Of a stretch of DNA of 64,000 nucleotides, positions 10,603 to 23,264 are shown one piece after another. The translations under genes and the position numbers were made by a program. This DNA comes from Epiperipatus broadwayi. Taxonomy: Eukaryota; Onychophora; Udeonychophora; Euonychophora; Peripatidae. Position 1 is the stretch's first letter. Each line of letters begins with the position of its first letter. The DNA lies in the NCBI GenBank assembly GCA_028023455.1, contig JAQFVV010006340.1:2277438-2341437 (forward strand). Reading direction: 5' to 3'. The notes below the pieces were generated by a model. The model did no database searches, was not told where the DNA came from, and was given only the letters and a program-made list of their open reading frames with translations.

Positions 10603-13600
10603 TATAAGTAATTAAAGTTGTTTCAATGTTTTTTAAATATTTTACAGAAATGTTTGTTACAGATAATAACACTAAGTGAGAAAAGTTAACTGCACAATAT
10701 AATTGCAAACACATGCAAATATACATATTGTAAAGATTTCACGTTCAGTTAGGCGTTCTATTATGCACAAGAATACATGAGTTAATCAAGCTATCAAAAA
10801 TAAAATGTATTCATACCATTAACGAGTCTGATTATCTCAATAACTTAGCTATATTTCCTGATTGACGGGACAACTATTAATAACGATGTAAACTACTGGC
10901 AAAATAAGTTTTGATTTATTTAGAACTAGGCTCCAAAAGTTACACAAGAATTCATTTATACATTGCCCGCCATTGCATCACGTATTTGTAAATAATTATA
11001 AAACTAAGATTGGGATTAAGTTAGTGGTGGATTAACGTTTTATAGATTGTCTTTCCATGGCTTAACTAAGCAAGGAAATTGGCAGAGGGAACTTATACAT
11101 TTCTAATGCAATTATTTAACAGTAAATCTAATAAACTTAAAATTAATAACATAAAATGACAAGTTGATATTAAAGATCAATATTTTAATATAACCAATTA
11201 AATTATTTAAAAGATAAATCATTAGATAAAATGGAAAGACCATGCACATGCACATCCAGATGATAACTTTAAATAATTAAAAGAATTCTTATTACAATCT
11301 ATTTCAGCCATAAATTAAAGTCACTTGACTAATAAATAGGCAATGTCAACATCTAAATTATAATATAAGCCTATAAATAATGTTAGTATGCAAACATTTT
11401 TAGTGACAATTTAGCATATGGATGATCTTACTGGTATCTAAAACTTAGATTAGCTTACACATATTTGAGATGAATGAGCTCTTGGACATTGGTTTTAAAT
11501 AATTAAAAGAATTCTTATTACAATCTTTAAGGGTCTAATCCAAATGTTCTTGAACTGTGCCCTATATCGAAAGGAGTCTGCAAAAATAAGGCTCAATTTC
11601 TTCTTCTGGCTGATGATTTACTTCAGCACATGAGTAGTTGTAGTCTTGCATATGAGTAATTCTCGATTGGACATTTTCACTAAACTAAGAAAAAGAGCCA
11701 AGACCATTTTTAGTGTTTGTCTGCCCTTTTTATATTGATAGGTTATTTTAAGACTTCTCTGCATAAAATTTTATTATTCCTTTTAATAAAAAATAAAAGC
11801 TAATAATCTTGCATTCTGTATTAGTTTAAAGCCACATAGATCTTTTTACACGCATAATTACTGCATATACATTACAAATATATCAAGAAATTAGGAAGAA
11901 TGACAAATACCCACCGTCTTTAGTATGCTATGTTTTGAATGTTTATAATTTTCACTTCAGACGTTTATTTTTGTATATTGAATACCATAAACAAAATTAT
12001 GGAATATGTAATATTAAAGAGAATTTATATATACTTGCTTATTAATATTTTACTCTATTGTCATCATGAGACCTACAATACTTAAATATGTAAAATTTAA
12101 TAAATTTCTACACATGCATAAACAATATCCCATATTTGAGTTTCTATAAAAAAATATTAATTTCTGTATAAGAATACATTTACCACAATATAGATGTCTC
12201 TACTAAAAATTAATGTTTATTATTATAGTGATTTTAGATATAATATCATGATTTGTTTTTGATATTTTTTTGCAAGAGAAACCTGATCAGGTTATAAATA
12301 ACTGCTACTATAAACAAAATCCCCAACTCTAAAATGTTTATCTTGATTAATCATTATGGGTTCTAATACCGATTATCACGTTTTTAGATTGTCATTATGA
12401 CAATTATGTTTATGGATTCTGGATGCCTCTCCACATTGTGTTGTACACTGAATCTAATGTCAGAATTAGTCTTTATATACTATTGATTTGTTTCTAATAA
12501 ATAGTTTTGTTTACAAAGACAAATAAATATATTTTAATTTGTATATCTCTGCGTCTGAGCTTGACATTGTACCTTGTTATATATTTCCTAATTAGATGGA
12601 TGGTAATCTTTAACTGAACGTCATGTAAAAGTCTGAGCTCAAAATAGCCTATATGTAACATTGTTTGTACCCGTATATATAGCCTGTATGTTACTTATTA
12701 CATTGTCGTTGCATTTCGAAAAATAAGTTCAAGTTAAAAGGTAAATATTTAAATACATACCCATGAATTTAAAATAAGAAATATTTATTTATGTGCCAAG
12801 ATATGTTTATTAAATAGAATAAGAATTGTCAATATATTTTATAAAAACAAAGAAATTTTCAGATCGTCTAATGAGTTTTTGTAGATTTTTAAAAATTTAC
12901 CAAAAGCAGTAACGAAACTGTAAACTGGACAGGAGATTGAAGTGGCTAACGTCCATATTTGTCACGCCGGTCTGCTGCGGGATCTTTTTTATACAATTAC
13001 TTCTAGCTAACATGAAGCATACATATAGATGTAAGAAACTTCAACTAGATATCAATAATCACAAAACTGATAATATTAACTTTTTTTTATCAAAATAATA
13101 CTTATTTTCCTTTAGAAACTCATAAAAATCGATTTCAATTACTTAAGAAATTTATATAACTTAATTTTTTTATTTTCCGTTAGTGCTCCCTGAGGGAAAT
13201 GACTATCATTTTAATAATAGTGTTCTAAGTACTTGAACATTTATTTTGTTATGCACATGTATTGATATCTAAAATGAATGTCCTATACACATATCAGTAT
13301 TGAGCCAGTACTTCTTTTAACAAATACATAAACAATTTTATTTAACATGAGGTTGTTTTTAGAAAGTACTGTCCAGACGTTTTTGCTAGACTTATGCCAA
13401 AGAATTGGCAATAAATTTTATATAAATCCTTATAATGAGTTAATTACCATAATTTCACTTTCCAATTCTTACAATACAAAAGTTACTTTGCCCTATAAAT
13501 AGAAAAAATTGTAATTATGTATTTTAAGTAAATGTTTAATATTTTTTGTTATTCTCTTTACTTAAGATATTTTTGTTTTAGCTATGTGTAAGTAATTAAA

Positions 13601-14266
13601 GTGGTTTCAAAGTTTTCTATTTACTTAATAGATCAACAATTGAGGTCTGCCTAAAGATGTTTAAATGTTTTTGATACTTTACAGAAGTGATTATTACACA
13701 TAACAATACTAAGGGAGAAATATAGGCTACAGAATTAATTTGCAAATATATGAAATTATATATATATTATAAATGTTTTTCAAGTTCAGTTAGGTGTTCT
13801 GTTGCACTTTAGAATGCATGAGTTAATCATGATAGGAAAAAGAATATGTATTCAGATCATTAATGAGCTTGGGTATCTCAAGAAGTCAGAAGTATTTCCG
13901 GATTAACTGGATGACTATTTGTTAGTATGCCCACTGCTTTTGGAATCAGATTTGATTTATTTAGAAGAAAGGTGCAAAAAAATCTACACAAAAATTTACT
14001 TATGAGGTGTACCACCTCACATCATATAATTATAACTAATTATAAAAGTAAGACTTGGATAAAGGCTGTGGTAGAAAAACATTTTATTAATTGTCTTTCC
14101 TTGGTTTAACTAAACAAGCAAATTGGCTAATGTTACTTAGTCATTTCTGAAGCAATTAATTAACAATAAATCTAATAAGCTCAAGATTACTAACATACAA
14201 TGACAAGTTGATATTAGAGATCAATATTTTATTATAACCAATAAACTTTTTAGGTGCTTTTCTCAA
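10603..14266. other. Non-coding macro-repeat segment with internal duplication
   Basis: Matches 44273-47470 in C and 52790-55681 in D. Within the unit, 12140-14250 is a diverged copy of 3660-4487 plus 7175-7930 plus 10603-11100. Markers in both halves include a GAGAAACCTGATCAG word (3797, 12276) and ATTGTCTTTCC(A/T)TGG (11046, 14089). No gene is supported. Confidence 0.6.
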
Positions 14267-14650
14267 GAACTGGATGAGCCAGCAGGCAGCACTGCAAAAC
14301 CTCCAAGAAGCCTGCAATTGATAATTTTTTTTTAGTATTCGCTAAAAATCGTTTAATTTTAGAAGTGGTGGACCCCCCTTCTCCGGCGCATGAGACAAAT
14401 CTGTCAAAATCGCTGAAAATGAAATGTATAATTGGAAAAAAAAATTATAATAAAAGCCTACGAAATTAAACAAAAACATACTAAATGTCAAAGCGATTTA
14501 AAAAAGAATCACTCTTCAGTTATACAACTAACAGATAATAATTCAAACCTTGTAGTAACCTGTAATAGCATATTGGTTTTTATTAAAAATTATTGCAAAT
14601 AAAAATTCGCACATATATAAAATCAACAACACAGAAATAAAATAATCAGA
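14267..14650 (+). repeat. Left terminal inverted repeat
   Basis: About 385 bp complementary to 22035-22422, with a good match out to the CGCACATATATAAAATC region at 14610. Confidence 0.7.
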
Positions 14651-14767
14651 ATAGAAATTACAATTTGAAAGTAATTTACCAAATTCCCTGGAGAATGAGT
14701 TCATCTTTCAGCAGGTCATGAATAGAACTGAAAAAATAGCAAAACAATTTTGGTAATATATGTAGTA

Positions 14768-14910
14768 CACTTCCGCTTTTGGCAGCCATCTTTGCAACTG
14801 GTCTTACAAAAAGCGTCCCTTAGCGATTCAATTTCAGGAAGATAGGGACGATTGTCCCCTTACCTTTATGTTTCTTATTCAAGGTAAGTCGGTTTTAATC
14901 ATTATATATT
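14768..14910 (+). promoter_or_regulatory. LINE 5' UTR
   Basis: The 5' region begins CACTTCCGCTTTTGGCAGCC, directly after the target duplication, and runs to the ORF1 ATG at 14911. An internal promoter is expected here for full-length LINEs; I see no specific element. Confidence 0.5.
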
Positions 14911-17467
14911 ATGGAAAGTGATAATATAATCGATAACTCGCAAATTAAGGTTAGCCCCGATCTCAGCATTCAATCTAGCAATGCAGTCATCAGTCGTAAA
15001 TTTTATAGCCTTAGATCTAATCTAAATTCATCCAAAATAACTTCTACAACAAATAAAAACCCACAAACCAATATTTCAAAAGAAAACAGCATCACAAATA
15101 TCAACCAAAGTTTAGAAAATATTCAACTTACCCCTAATATAAGTAATAGCATTAATATCTCATCAAGTGAAACTATTGAAATTCTTAAAAATACAAGCAA
15201 AAACCAATCATCATCTCTCCGAAGACTTTACGCACCCTCAGAAGACTCTAATGAGCAATTTACTTTGCCCAATAATACCCTGGAAACCATATCTGAAAAT
15301 AGTAGACAAAGTTACCGACAAGATGATTTCGGTTTATTTTTTAAAGTAAAAACTTTTCCACCAGAGGTCGACAAAACCAGTGCTGTCACATTACAGTTTG
15401 TCAACAGTAAATTTAAAAATCAAAAAGAAGAAATAAATTTTAAAACCGATAAATCACATTCCAGAACAAACAAGGATTATAGAGCAGAACAATTCATTGC
15501 TACTTCAGCCAACTTACAATCTAATCCAATTTCTTCAATACCAATATTGAAAATTTCCTCTACGTATGCAAATATCGTAAGGTCTAAAAATTCTGAGAGC
15601 ATCTCCAAAAATTGTAAGGCTGATAATTTCAATGAACTATATTTGAATATCTCAGAACTAGACATAGAACAAGAATCAAACACTTTGGAAAATGTCTCAT
15701 TTAAGATAAATGATTTTAATGACGACATGTTCCTAAAAATAAATAATGAGTTCAACAAAACGATTCCCAATAGCCTATATAAATCATTTGCTAACTACTA
15801 CAGCGATAAGTCGTTAATCTTAGCCATAACAAATCAACAATGTGCTCTATATAAGTTCCCTCTAGAACAGCTATACAGTCTAATCAATCAAAAACAATTA
15901 GGCAGAGGCATTCATATGATTCTTAATCATCCCAATGACCACTATGTTATCGTTGAGTTTAAAACGTGGCCAGACCGTATGAACTTTAAAAATAAATACA
16001 GATCTTTAGGAAATTTTATACTATGCCCCATAGATATGAACCGTCCTGTTACACTATCCAGCAGAATCCAAAACTGCCTTGCCCACTTGAAAGAACAAGA
16101 ACTACAAGACATCCTTATTAATTATGGTTCAGTTAGCAAATTTAAACACCTATTAAACCCTCACTGCGAAGATCAAATCCTGTCCAATACAGTTATCTTC
16201 ACACTTACATTGAAGAAAAACATTATACCCACTGACATACCCACTATCATTACTGCAAGAGACTCTCCTATGGTTTTGACTTTCAGGGGAGTACATCCAC
16301 AATGTTTCTTCTGCCTTAAGGAACACACCTCATTAAAGATTGTGCAGTGAGAATATGTACACACTGTGGTATTAAAAAGAATAAAGTTCACAGATGTCCT
16401 GGTAGACCTACTAACACGGCTTTCACATCCTTAAATAGACAATCACCACATGGGCCTAATTCAATCAGCAACCTCACAAACCCAAACAACCCGATTCAAA
16501 TAAATTATCCAACAAACCCTTTCACATCCAAACCTATCTTTCAAAATGAAAATATTCAAGAAAGAACAAACGACAACCTCTACACTAATAGTAGTGAATC
16601 AGAGATCCAAGCAATTACATATACTGCGCCTAAACCAATCACTCAAACCTATAAGACTAAAGATTATACATACGATACATATTATACTAATCCCCGAGAA
16701 ACAATACTAGGCCAAATTCTTGATACAAAAGAAGGCAATATGATCAAACCACCTGACGAGAGCAAGAAAAATACAGGCGATGAAGAAAATACACTCAAAA
16801 AATTTCAAAACAATCCATCCATAACAACTCCCACCCAGTCTAAAACCATTGATACATCTTCATTTGGGTCAGTTAAGTCCAGTAAACCTAGACAAAGTGA
16901 TCCACAAACTGTCCTCAATTCTTCAACTTCTGCAATAATTAACCATCCAGATGAAAAGACTTGACACTCAACCCAAAAGTCAGCATAATTAATGTTTCCC
17001 AACAGTTACAGCAAACCGAAAATGACTCAGGTCTAAAATTTAAAACAAATTCCTATAACAATAAAAAAACACTTTTATCAAAAAAACAGGAAAATGAAAA
17101 AAACACTATTAAACTTCAAAACCCTCAAAAAACCAACACAACAAATACCCAAAATACAAATAAGAAAATTAAAAGAAAATCAATTCGTTCAGATAAATCA
17201 AGCTCTGATGATGATAGTGCCCATCTGATACTTTACTCACCTCCACCCTCTAACAAACAAATTTCAGATATATCAAGCACAAAGCCTCGCAAATCCATAG
17301 AAAAAAAGAGGAAAACCATGGATCCTACAACCATTGATACCATTGATCCTTCTGACGAATCTCAGACAGATTACACTACTTCATCAGACACCGAAGACTT
17401 CATGGATGCATTTCCTCAACTGACAACTATATCCCCAATCCATCCACAAATTCAGTCACAAGACTGA
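14911..17467 (+). pseudogene. LINE ORF1 (Gag-like RNA-binding protein), two frameshifts
   Basis: Three frames in sequence: 14911-16350, 16347-16964 and 16961-17467. The first 270 residues are low-complexity Ser/Asn/Ile-rich. A compact domain follows (about residues 270-460), in the position of the RRM-like part of Tx1/L1 ORF1 proteins. The first frame ends in a zinc knuckle starting CFFCLK, broken by a one- or two-base deletion near 16322. The second frame opens with CTHCG and ends that finger HRCP. A Lys/Ser/Pro/Thr-rich tail follows. ORF1 coats the LINE RNA. The overlapping ends (4 bp each) look like simple indels. Confidence 0.8.
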
Positions 17468-17555
17468 TTGCCAAACAATATCAGACCTCATTAACATGGA
17501 GATGTCCCACATTGAATTGGCACACTTTGCTGAGGACGGTTTGGATTAATCTATC

Positions 17556-18926
17556 ATGTTCTGCAAAATTGCTGGCATTAACATTCACGGCATCAACTCA
17601 ATTGATAGAGTTCTAGCTATTAAAAACTGGCTCTTGCTCAGCTCCCCTCATACACTTCTTATGGGTGAAACTAAATATCACCATAAGACTGATCATAAAA
17701 TACTATCTCTTCTCTTAACTCTCGGATTTACTAGATTTTCCATAGGCCATTCTGCTTCAGGTGGAGTCGGTATTCTTCTCAGCAAGTCAACACCACCAAA
17801 CAGTTTTAGCATTCTATTCCTAGATGCCAATATTATTATCATAGAAATAGACTATTGGGGTTATCCGATCATCATAGCTTATATATATACAGCCAAAGAC
17901 ACCTCTCAATATCTAAAAATAATCCACATCCTAAATGACATCAACGCTAACAGAGCCTCCCCTACTATTCTTCTGGGAGTCTTTAACACCATATACAATG
18001 ACTTCAACAAGAGATTTTTGCATCTAATAAATCGCAGATTAATGTGTGGAGAGGGCTTCTTCCTTCCTGAAGCCTACTCTTTCTATACTAAAACTAAAAT
18101 GTCCCTGATTGATTTGGTTTACTACACCCCAGACCTCCATTTCAACCTTGATGCAGCCTTGGCCCCTGTTGCTTTCTCTGATTATATGGCTCTAATCTTA
18201 CAACTTACACCTATTTCAATCCCTGCACCTATTGATGGACCTGGTAAAACCATGTGTATGATCACCCAATCAAATATGACTGAAGCGATAGTATCTGAGG
18301 CATACATCCTTTTCCAGAAAATAAACATCCTTTCCCTTCCTGCAGAGGAGGGCTGGTTTTTCTTTATTGGAATACTACAATCCATATTAAATCACCATGC
18401 CAAGAAAATCAAAGGACCTAATGGCCTTTTAAATGATCTAACAGACATTAATGTACAACTTCAAGCTTTACAGCAAAATTTCACAAATACAGAAAAAATC
18501 ATCTTCCTTAAAAATCTCTACAAAATCAAGAAAAAGTCCCTTGCAGAATATATATCCATCAGAAGAGCCAAATGTTTCTTAGCACAACAACACTGCTGGA
18601 TGAGAGACTACCTTAGATGGGCACTGGGGTACAATAGAAAACAAATCACTCCCTTATCCATTAATTCTAATGGAACCAACCTCGTTGGCTTTCCAATGAT
18701 GCAGCACATCACCAAACAATTCTGCAAATTAATGCAAAAAGATGGTGCTCCTCCTATAAAAAGCTGGTTGGATGCTGGTGACCCCGGCGAACATGGCATC
18801 ACAGAAATCCAAATCAAAAAGAAGATAACATCACTCCCTGACAGCGTTCATCCTGGCCTTCATGGCATCCCAAATTTCTTTCTCAAACACCTCAGTCAAT
18901 TCACTGTGCCAATTATTAAAAAATGA
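17556..18926 (+). pseudogene. LINE ORF2, part 1: AP-like endonuclease and linker
   Basis: 456 residues. The N-terminus has the GINIHGINS pattern (residues 7-15) and GETK (37-40) of LINE endonucleases. Two catalytic signatures are altered: GVFN (141-144) where the family has GDFN, and SDY (208-210) where it has SDH. SLIDLVYY (183-190) is intact. Residues 225-456 are the linker to the RT. The endonuclease nicks target DNA to prime reverse transcription; this copy is probably inactive. The frame ends with a 4-bp overlap into the RT frame. Confidence 0.85.
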
Positions 18927-20191
18927 TTGATCACCTAGCCTCCGGTAACAGAAACATAACAGATCTTTACCCAGTGGCACTCGTGCCTTTTATTAAAAAA
19001 GCAAAATCACTAAACGACATTAACAATATCCGGCCAATTTCCATGACCCCATTGCTTATCAAGATAATTGAGTCAGTCATTAAAGATAAAATCCAAACTC
19101 AAATCCTTAGCCATATCTTGTCAAACCAATATGGAAAAAAAGGATCATCAACCTCGCATGCTATGTCCAATGTAACTGCACTATTCAATTACATCAGAGG
19201 ACATCGTAAATCAAAACCTATTGCTGTCCAGCTGGATGTTGCCGCATTTGATTCAGTCCAGATAAATATCCTCCTGGATATTCTGTTGGAATGCGACATT
19301 CCAGCCAGAATTGTTCAGATGATCAGCAATCTGCTCAACAACAGAGAGATTTTTCTCTCTCCTGATGGCAAGATCACACCAGGCTTCAAGCCATACAAGT
19401 CGATCCCTCAAGGATCTCCACTCAGTGCCCTTTTCTTCACAGCATACATCAACCCTCTTCTGGTGGATATAGAAAAAAACCTCCCTGGAATTTTGCTTCC
19501 CTCTCTCAATAAAAACTTCAATGTATTTGCATATATAGATGACATCATGGTTGTTCTTTCCACCATTAAATACCTTCCCCATCTCATGAACATCTTAAAC
19601 AGAAATACAGCGAAACTTGGCCTACAAATAAACTTTAACAAATCTTCCATCTGGAAGATTATGTCTGGTAAACAAATTAACTCTCCCTTTTCTGCAAAAC
19701 CCCAAAGATACCTATGTTTCCCAATCTTCAAAACACCAACTGCAATGGCAAGAGAGATTCAAGATGCAATCCTCCATTCAACTGAAGCCATCACCACGTC
19801 ACTCTCTAGAGTATACCTTTCATTATATGGAAAGGTTGGCCTCCTCAACATGATCATAATGCCAAAAATCTCATATTATCTTCCATTCTTAAAAATGTTT
19901 AAACATTTTCAAAATAAAATCAACCGATTATGTACCAAACTTCTCTGGAGAGGAAGGACAGTTGCTATTAGCTTGCGAGGCATCCAACAACCATGCAGGT
20001 TCAATGGACTGTCATTCCACTCAATACAAGCAATCATTTTACAGAAAACCCACAACACTCTACATAATCTGATCCTCTCCTGTGGATACTCCAACATTAT
20101 TAAAAAAATTACACCGACAGATCGTCCTCTGCCCTCTTCCAGTTCATGGATAGCCTCCCTAATAGACTACCTACAACTTTATAACCAATAA
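18923..20191 (+). pseudogene. LINE ORF2, part 2: reverse transcriptase
   Basis: 422 residues with RT motifs in order: RPISMTPLLIKIIE (37-50), motif A LDVAAFD (104-110), motif B PQGSPLSALFF (162-172) and motif C AYIDD (203-207), so the catalytic Asp residues are present. The YL(G)FPI stretch follows near residue 270, with C in place of G. It then covers the thumb region of L1/Tx1-type RTs. The frame stops at 20191 and coding resumes in other frames, so the full ORF2 is not open. Confidence 0.88.
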
Positions 20192-20777
20192 TGCCCTTTA
20201 ACCTTAACAAAAAAATCACCTTATGGGAAGCATACAATATAATCAACTATAATCAAAACCCCATTAAAACCAGCCTAAAAGTAACCAACCAAGAACTCAT
20301 TTCACACTTCAAAAGTTGGAGTCTGGAACCCAAATTCCTTGACTTCATCATTAAAATAAATCTTATTGCGCTTCCCATGAATTGGTTCTTTATCACCGAA
20401 GAGGTTTTACCAGCATTGATCCTATATGTGGTCTGTGTGCTCATAAAGATGAAACCATAGACCATATTATACATCGGTGCCCAAGACTTAAAACACTGAA
20501 AGATATAATTATAATTAATTCCAACATAAGACCTGATATGATTTTCTCACTTGAAAATGCCATTCAAAATGGGTTTTTTTCAATAATAAGGCTTTCTACC
20601 TTTGTCCTTTATTCCATATGGATAGTGAGATGCAAAACTCTCATGGAATTACCCCCATCACAAATCATACCATTGTTTTATCAAACGCTCAAAAAAATCA
20701 AGAAACGTGACAAGCTCCTGGCCTCCAGTAAAGTTTTTGATGACACCTGGTCTTTAACTGCTCTTTCCTTTTCCTGA
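20191..20777 (+). pseudogene. LINE ORF2, part 3: C-terminal domain with zinc finger
   Basis: Two overlapping frames (20191-20460 and 20382-20777). The second has CGLCAHKDETIDHIIHRC (C16, C19, H28, C33), the CX2CX8HX4C finger found near the C-terminus of many LINE ORF2 proteins. The stop at 20775-20777 is probably the native end: about 275 bp of 3' UTR and the target duplication follow. Confidence 0.75.
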
Positions 20778-21053
20778 TTATCAACTCCCTCCTACCCAGC
20801 ATTATAGAATAGGAAATTCTAAAAGAAAATATTCATGTTTATAAAAAAAATGCTTATTCCATTAAACAAGTTCTTAGAATCTCATCACTATACCTAACCA
20901 CATAAGAGTATAACAATTGTACTCTCATAACAAAATCTAGCCAGATGACAAATAGAACATTATACAATCATATTATTGTACAATTTATTCATTTATCTAT
21001 CCTTTATTAGTATGTAATCACTATTTATTATTAATAAAATTTTTGTTGAAATG
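20778..21053 (+). other. LINE 3' UTR
   Basis: AT-rich, ending ATTAATAAAATTTTTGTTG... with a canonical AATAAA 15-20 bp before the right target duplication. No simple poly(A) or microsatellite tail is visible. Confidence 0.6.
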
Positions 21054-21068
21054 TAATATATGTAGTAT

Positions 21069-22034
21069 AAAGAAATTTCCAGAACACGGGTCATGTGACT
21101 GATTGATTTTGCAAGTTTTGTCGCGGGTAAATTAATCTCTAGTTTTGAGAAAGTGAAAGTATTTTTTTAAAAATTGGAAAATAATATTTTTTTTCGTTTT
21201 AAATTATATATCAATAATATCAACAAATTAAAAATCCTTCTTTTTTTTTAAAAAAACTTTATTTTCTTCTGTCAATACTGAACATATATTTATAAGTTGT
21301 GAGTGGAGGGAGTTTGAAAATGGGAAATGTAACAATTTAAATAATATAAAACTCCAACGTTTTAACTGCTTTCTGGGGTTTTTTGGGAGGGGCTTCCTTT
21401 GTTATTACTTTTTATTTGACTTTGGGATGAAAAAGAGTAAAATGAAATCATTACTGTTCTATTTAGTTTGTGATTTAATGAAGACCAAGCTTAATCCTAA
21501 GATGTAATACTTTTTATTTATTGTATGAAATGCTGCATATCAAAAAGTTGGAATAAAAACTGCAGTACACATTCCATTTCATAAGTTTTAAAGTTTATAC
21601 AGCATTTTATGAACACACCCGTGCACAACAAATTATAATTAAAACAACTAATAAACAGACATTTAATCAAAATCTGAAACGCAAACAAATGAAGGCAAAA
21701 GACTAGTGATTTGTTTAGGTTGTGTTTATTTATAATAAATAAATTAAAAAAAACACACAAATTCAAGTTAAACTAATATCTTGGATATAAACCAAAAAAC
21801 TAAGACCTTCTTGCAATGGCCATTTCAGCAAGTATGTCTCTGAACAAGTTCTCCCTTTTATGTTTTTGTTTAATGTCGTAGGCTTTTCTTATATATACAT
21901 TTTTCAATTTATTTCATAGGATTTTAAAAATAGCATTCATAATTTGCACTTTACTTATTTTTCATTGAACACTTTGTGTGGGAGGGGAGGGGGATTTATA
22001 AACATTATTCGCCTCAGATGTTATAATAAATGTT
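21069..22034. other. Internal part of the TIR element, no gene
   Basis: AT-rich sequence with T/A runs. The stretch at about 21860-21910 resembles part of the right arm at 22110-22150. No transposase or RNA recognised. Confidence 0.5.
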
Positions 22035-22422
22035 GTTTTAAATTTCAATTTTTTATTCTGATTACTTTATTTCTGTGTTGTTGATTTTATATATGTGCGA
22101 TTTTTTATTTGCAATAGTATGTTTTTGTTTAATTTTGTAGGCTTTTATTATAGTTTTTTCCCAATTATACATTTTAATTTCAGCCATTTTGACAGATTTG
22201 TCTCGTGTGGTGGGGGGAGTCTACCATTGCTAAAATTAACTGATTTTTAGGTATTTTTTTTTACATTTCAATTTCAGCAATTTCGACCAATTTGTCTCGT
22301 GCGCCGGAAAGGGGGGTCTACCACTTCTAAAATTAAGATATTTTTAGCGAATATTAAAAAAAAATTATCAATTGCAGGCTTCTTGGTGGTTCTGCAGTGC
22401 TGCCTGGTGGCTCGTACAGTTC
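22035..22422 (-). repeat. Right terminal inverted repeat with an internal ~85-bp duplication
   Basis: Complement of the left arm. A block containing TTTGTCTCGTG and GTCTACCA appears twice (about 22195-22240 and 22285-22325), so this arm carries an extra repeat not present at the left end. Confidence 0.65.
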
Positions 22423-23264
22423 AAATAAAATATTAATTGAAATAAATTATTAATTGAAATGGAAAGAACATACATGTGCACATCCATATGATAGTATTAA
22501 ATAAATAAAAAAATTCTTATAACAATCTTCTTCTGCAGAAAATGAAAATCAGTCTCTTCAATAATAAACACACAATGTCTGCATCTAATTAATATTGTAA
22601 GCCTATTATAATTTTATGTTACTATCTAAAAAAATTTTAAGTGCAATATTGGATATGAATAATCTTACTGGTATGAAACTTTTAGAGTAGCTTACATGTA
22701 TTATAGATGAGTGAGCTATTAGACTTGGATTTTACACTGTCTCTATGATCATCATAGGGCTAGAATATGACTCTTTTTGGTTATGCCCTGTACATAAAAT
22801 GGTGTCTGAAAAATAATGCTTAAGTTCTTCTCCTGCCTGGTGATTTACTTCAGCATATGAGTAGTTATAGTTTTTCATTTGAGTAGTTCAGTCATGGACA
22901 TTTTTTCTTTCCCGGATTCTCTAGACAATTACTCTTTCATGTCACCCATTTTTTTTTGAAAATTCTAAAATTAAGAAAAATGTAACATTAGTCTTGCCAA
23001 TATAATTTTAGGACGATTATCTGGCATATCAGCAAAATTTATTACTCACCAGAATATTAATATTACTGTACGAGTACAATCTTTCATTTAAGTAATTCAT
23101 TTAGGGAAGTTATTATGCTATTTAATGTCAATCACATTTTTATTTTTAATGCTAACCATAATAGATATTCAAATATAAAAAGGAATATTAGTTTACACCT
23201 GAAACAGCTGTTCCATCCTAGTTGACAGTACCAGTACTATATTTCATTTACATAATTCATTTAG
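22423..23264. other. Non-coding macro-repeat segment
   Basis: Matches 47480-48343 of copy C. The first ~560 bp also resemble 11240-11760 (second half of the internal duplication). No gene seen. Confidence 0.55.

Larger units (their letters stand above)
14768..21053 (+). mobile_element. Full-length L1/Tx1-like non-LTR retrotransposon
   Basis: A 6286-bp LINE with perfect 15-bp target duplications (gtaatatatgtagta at 14753-14767 and 21054-21068). It has a 5' UTR, ORF1 with RNA-binding zinc knuckles, ORF2 with AP-like endonuclease, RT and a C-terminal zinc finger, and a 3' UTR with AATAAA at 21034-21039 but no clear poly(A) tail. It is much less A+T-biased than its surroundings. It lies inside the TIR element, so it is the younger of the two. 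ORFs are broken by a handful of indels; the perfect duplication argues for modest age. Confidence 0.9.
14267..22422. mobile_element. Non-autonomous element with long terminal inverted repeats, split by a LINE
   Basis: Ends are inverted copies of each other: the left end reads GAACTG..GAGCC.GCAGGCAGCACTGC and the right end is its complement, with about 385 bp of arm on each side. Without the LINE, the element is about 1.87 kb. I see no transposase. The internal part (14655-14752, 21069-22030) holds no supported ORF. Exact ends and target duplication are uncertain by about 25 bp; the empty site in copy C is near 47465. Confidence 0.6.

Noticed and set aside
11604-11640. CTGATGA word (also at 45270 and 53788 regions) as a hammerhead core
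   Set aside because: No stem II plus GAAA follows in any copy.
18182-19731. Minus-strand frames of 67-109 codons within the LINE
   Set aside because: Antisense shadows of ORF2.
14267-22422. A giant DNA transposon that encodes its own RT between TIRs (Polinton-like or novel class)
   Set aside because: Perfect 15-bp duplications at 14753-14767 and 21054-21068 separate an independent LINE from the TIR element.
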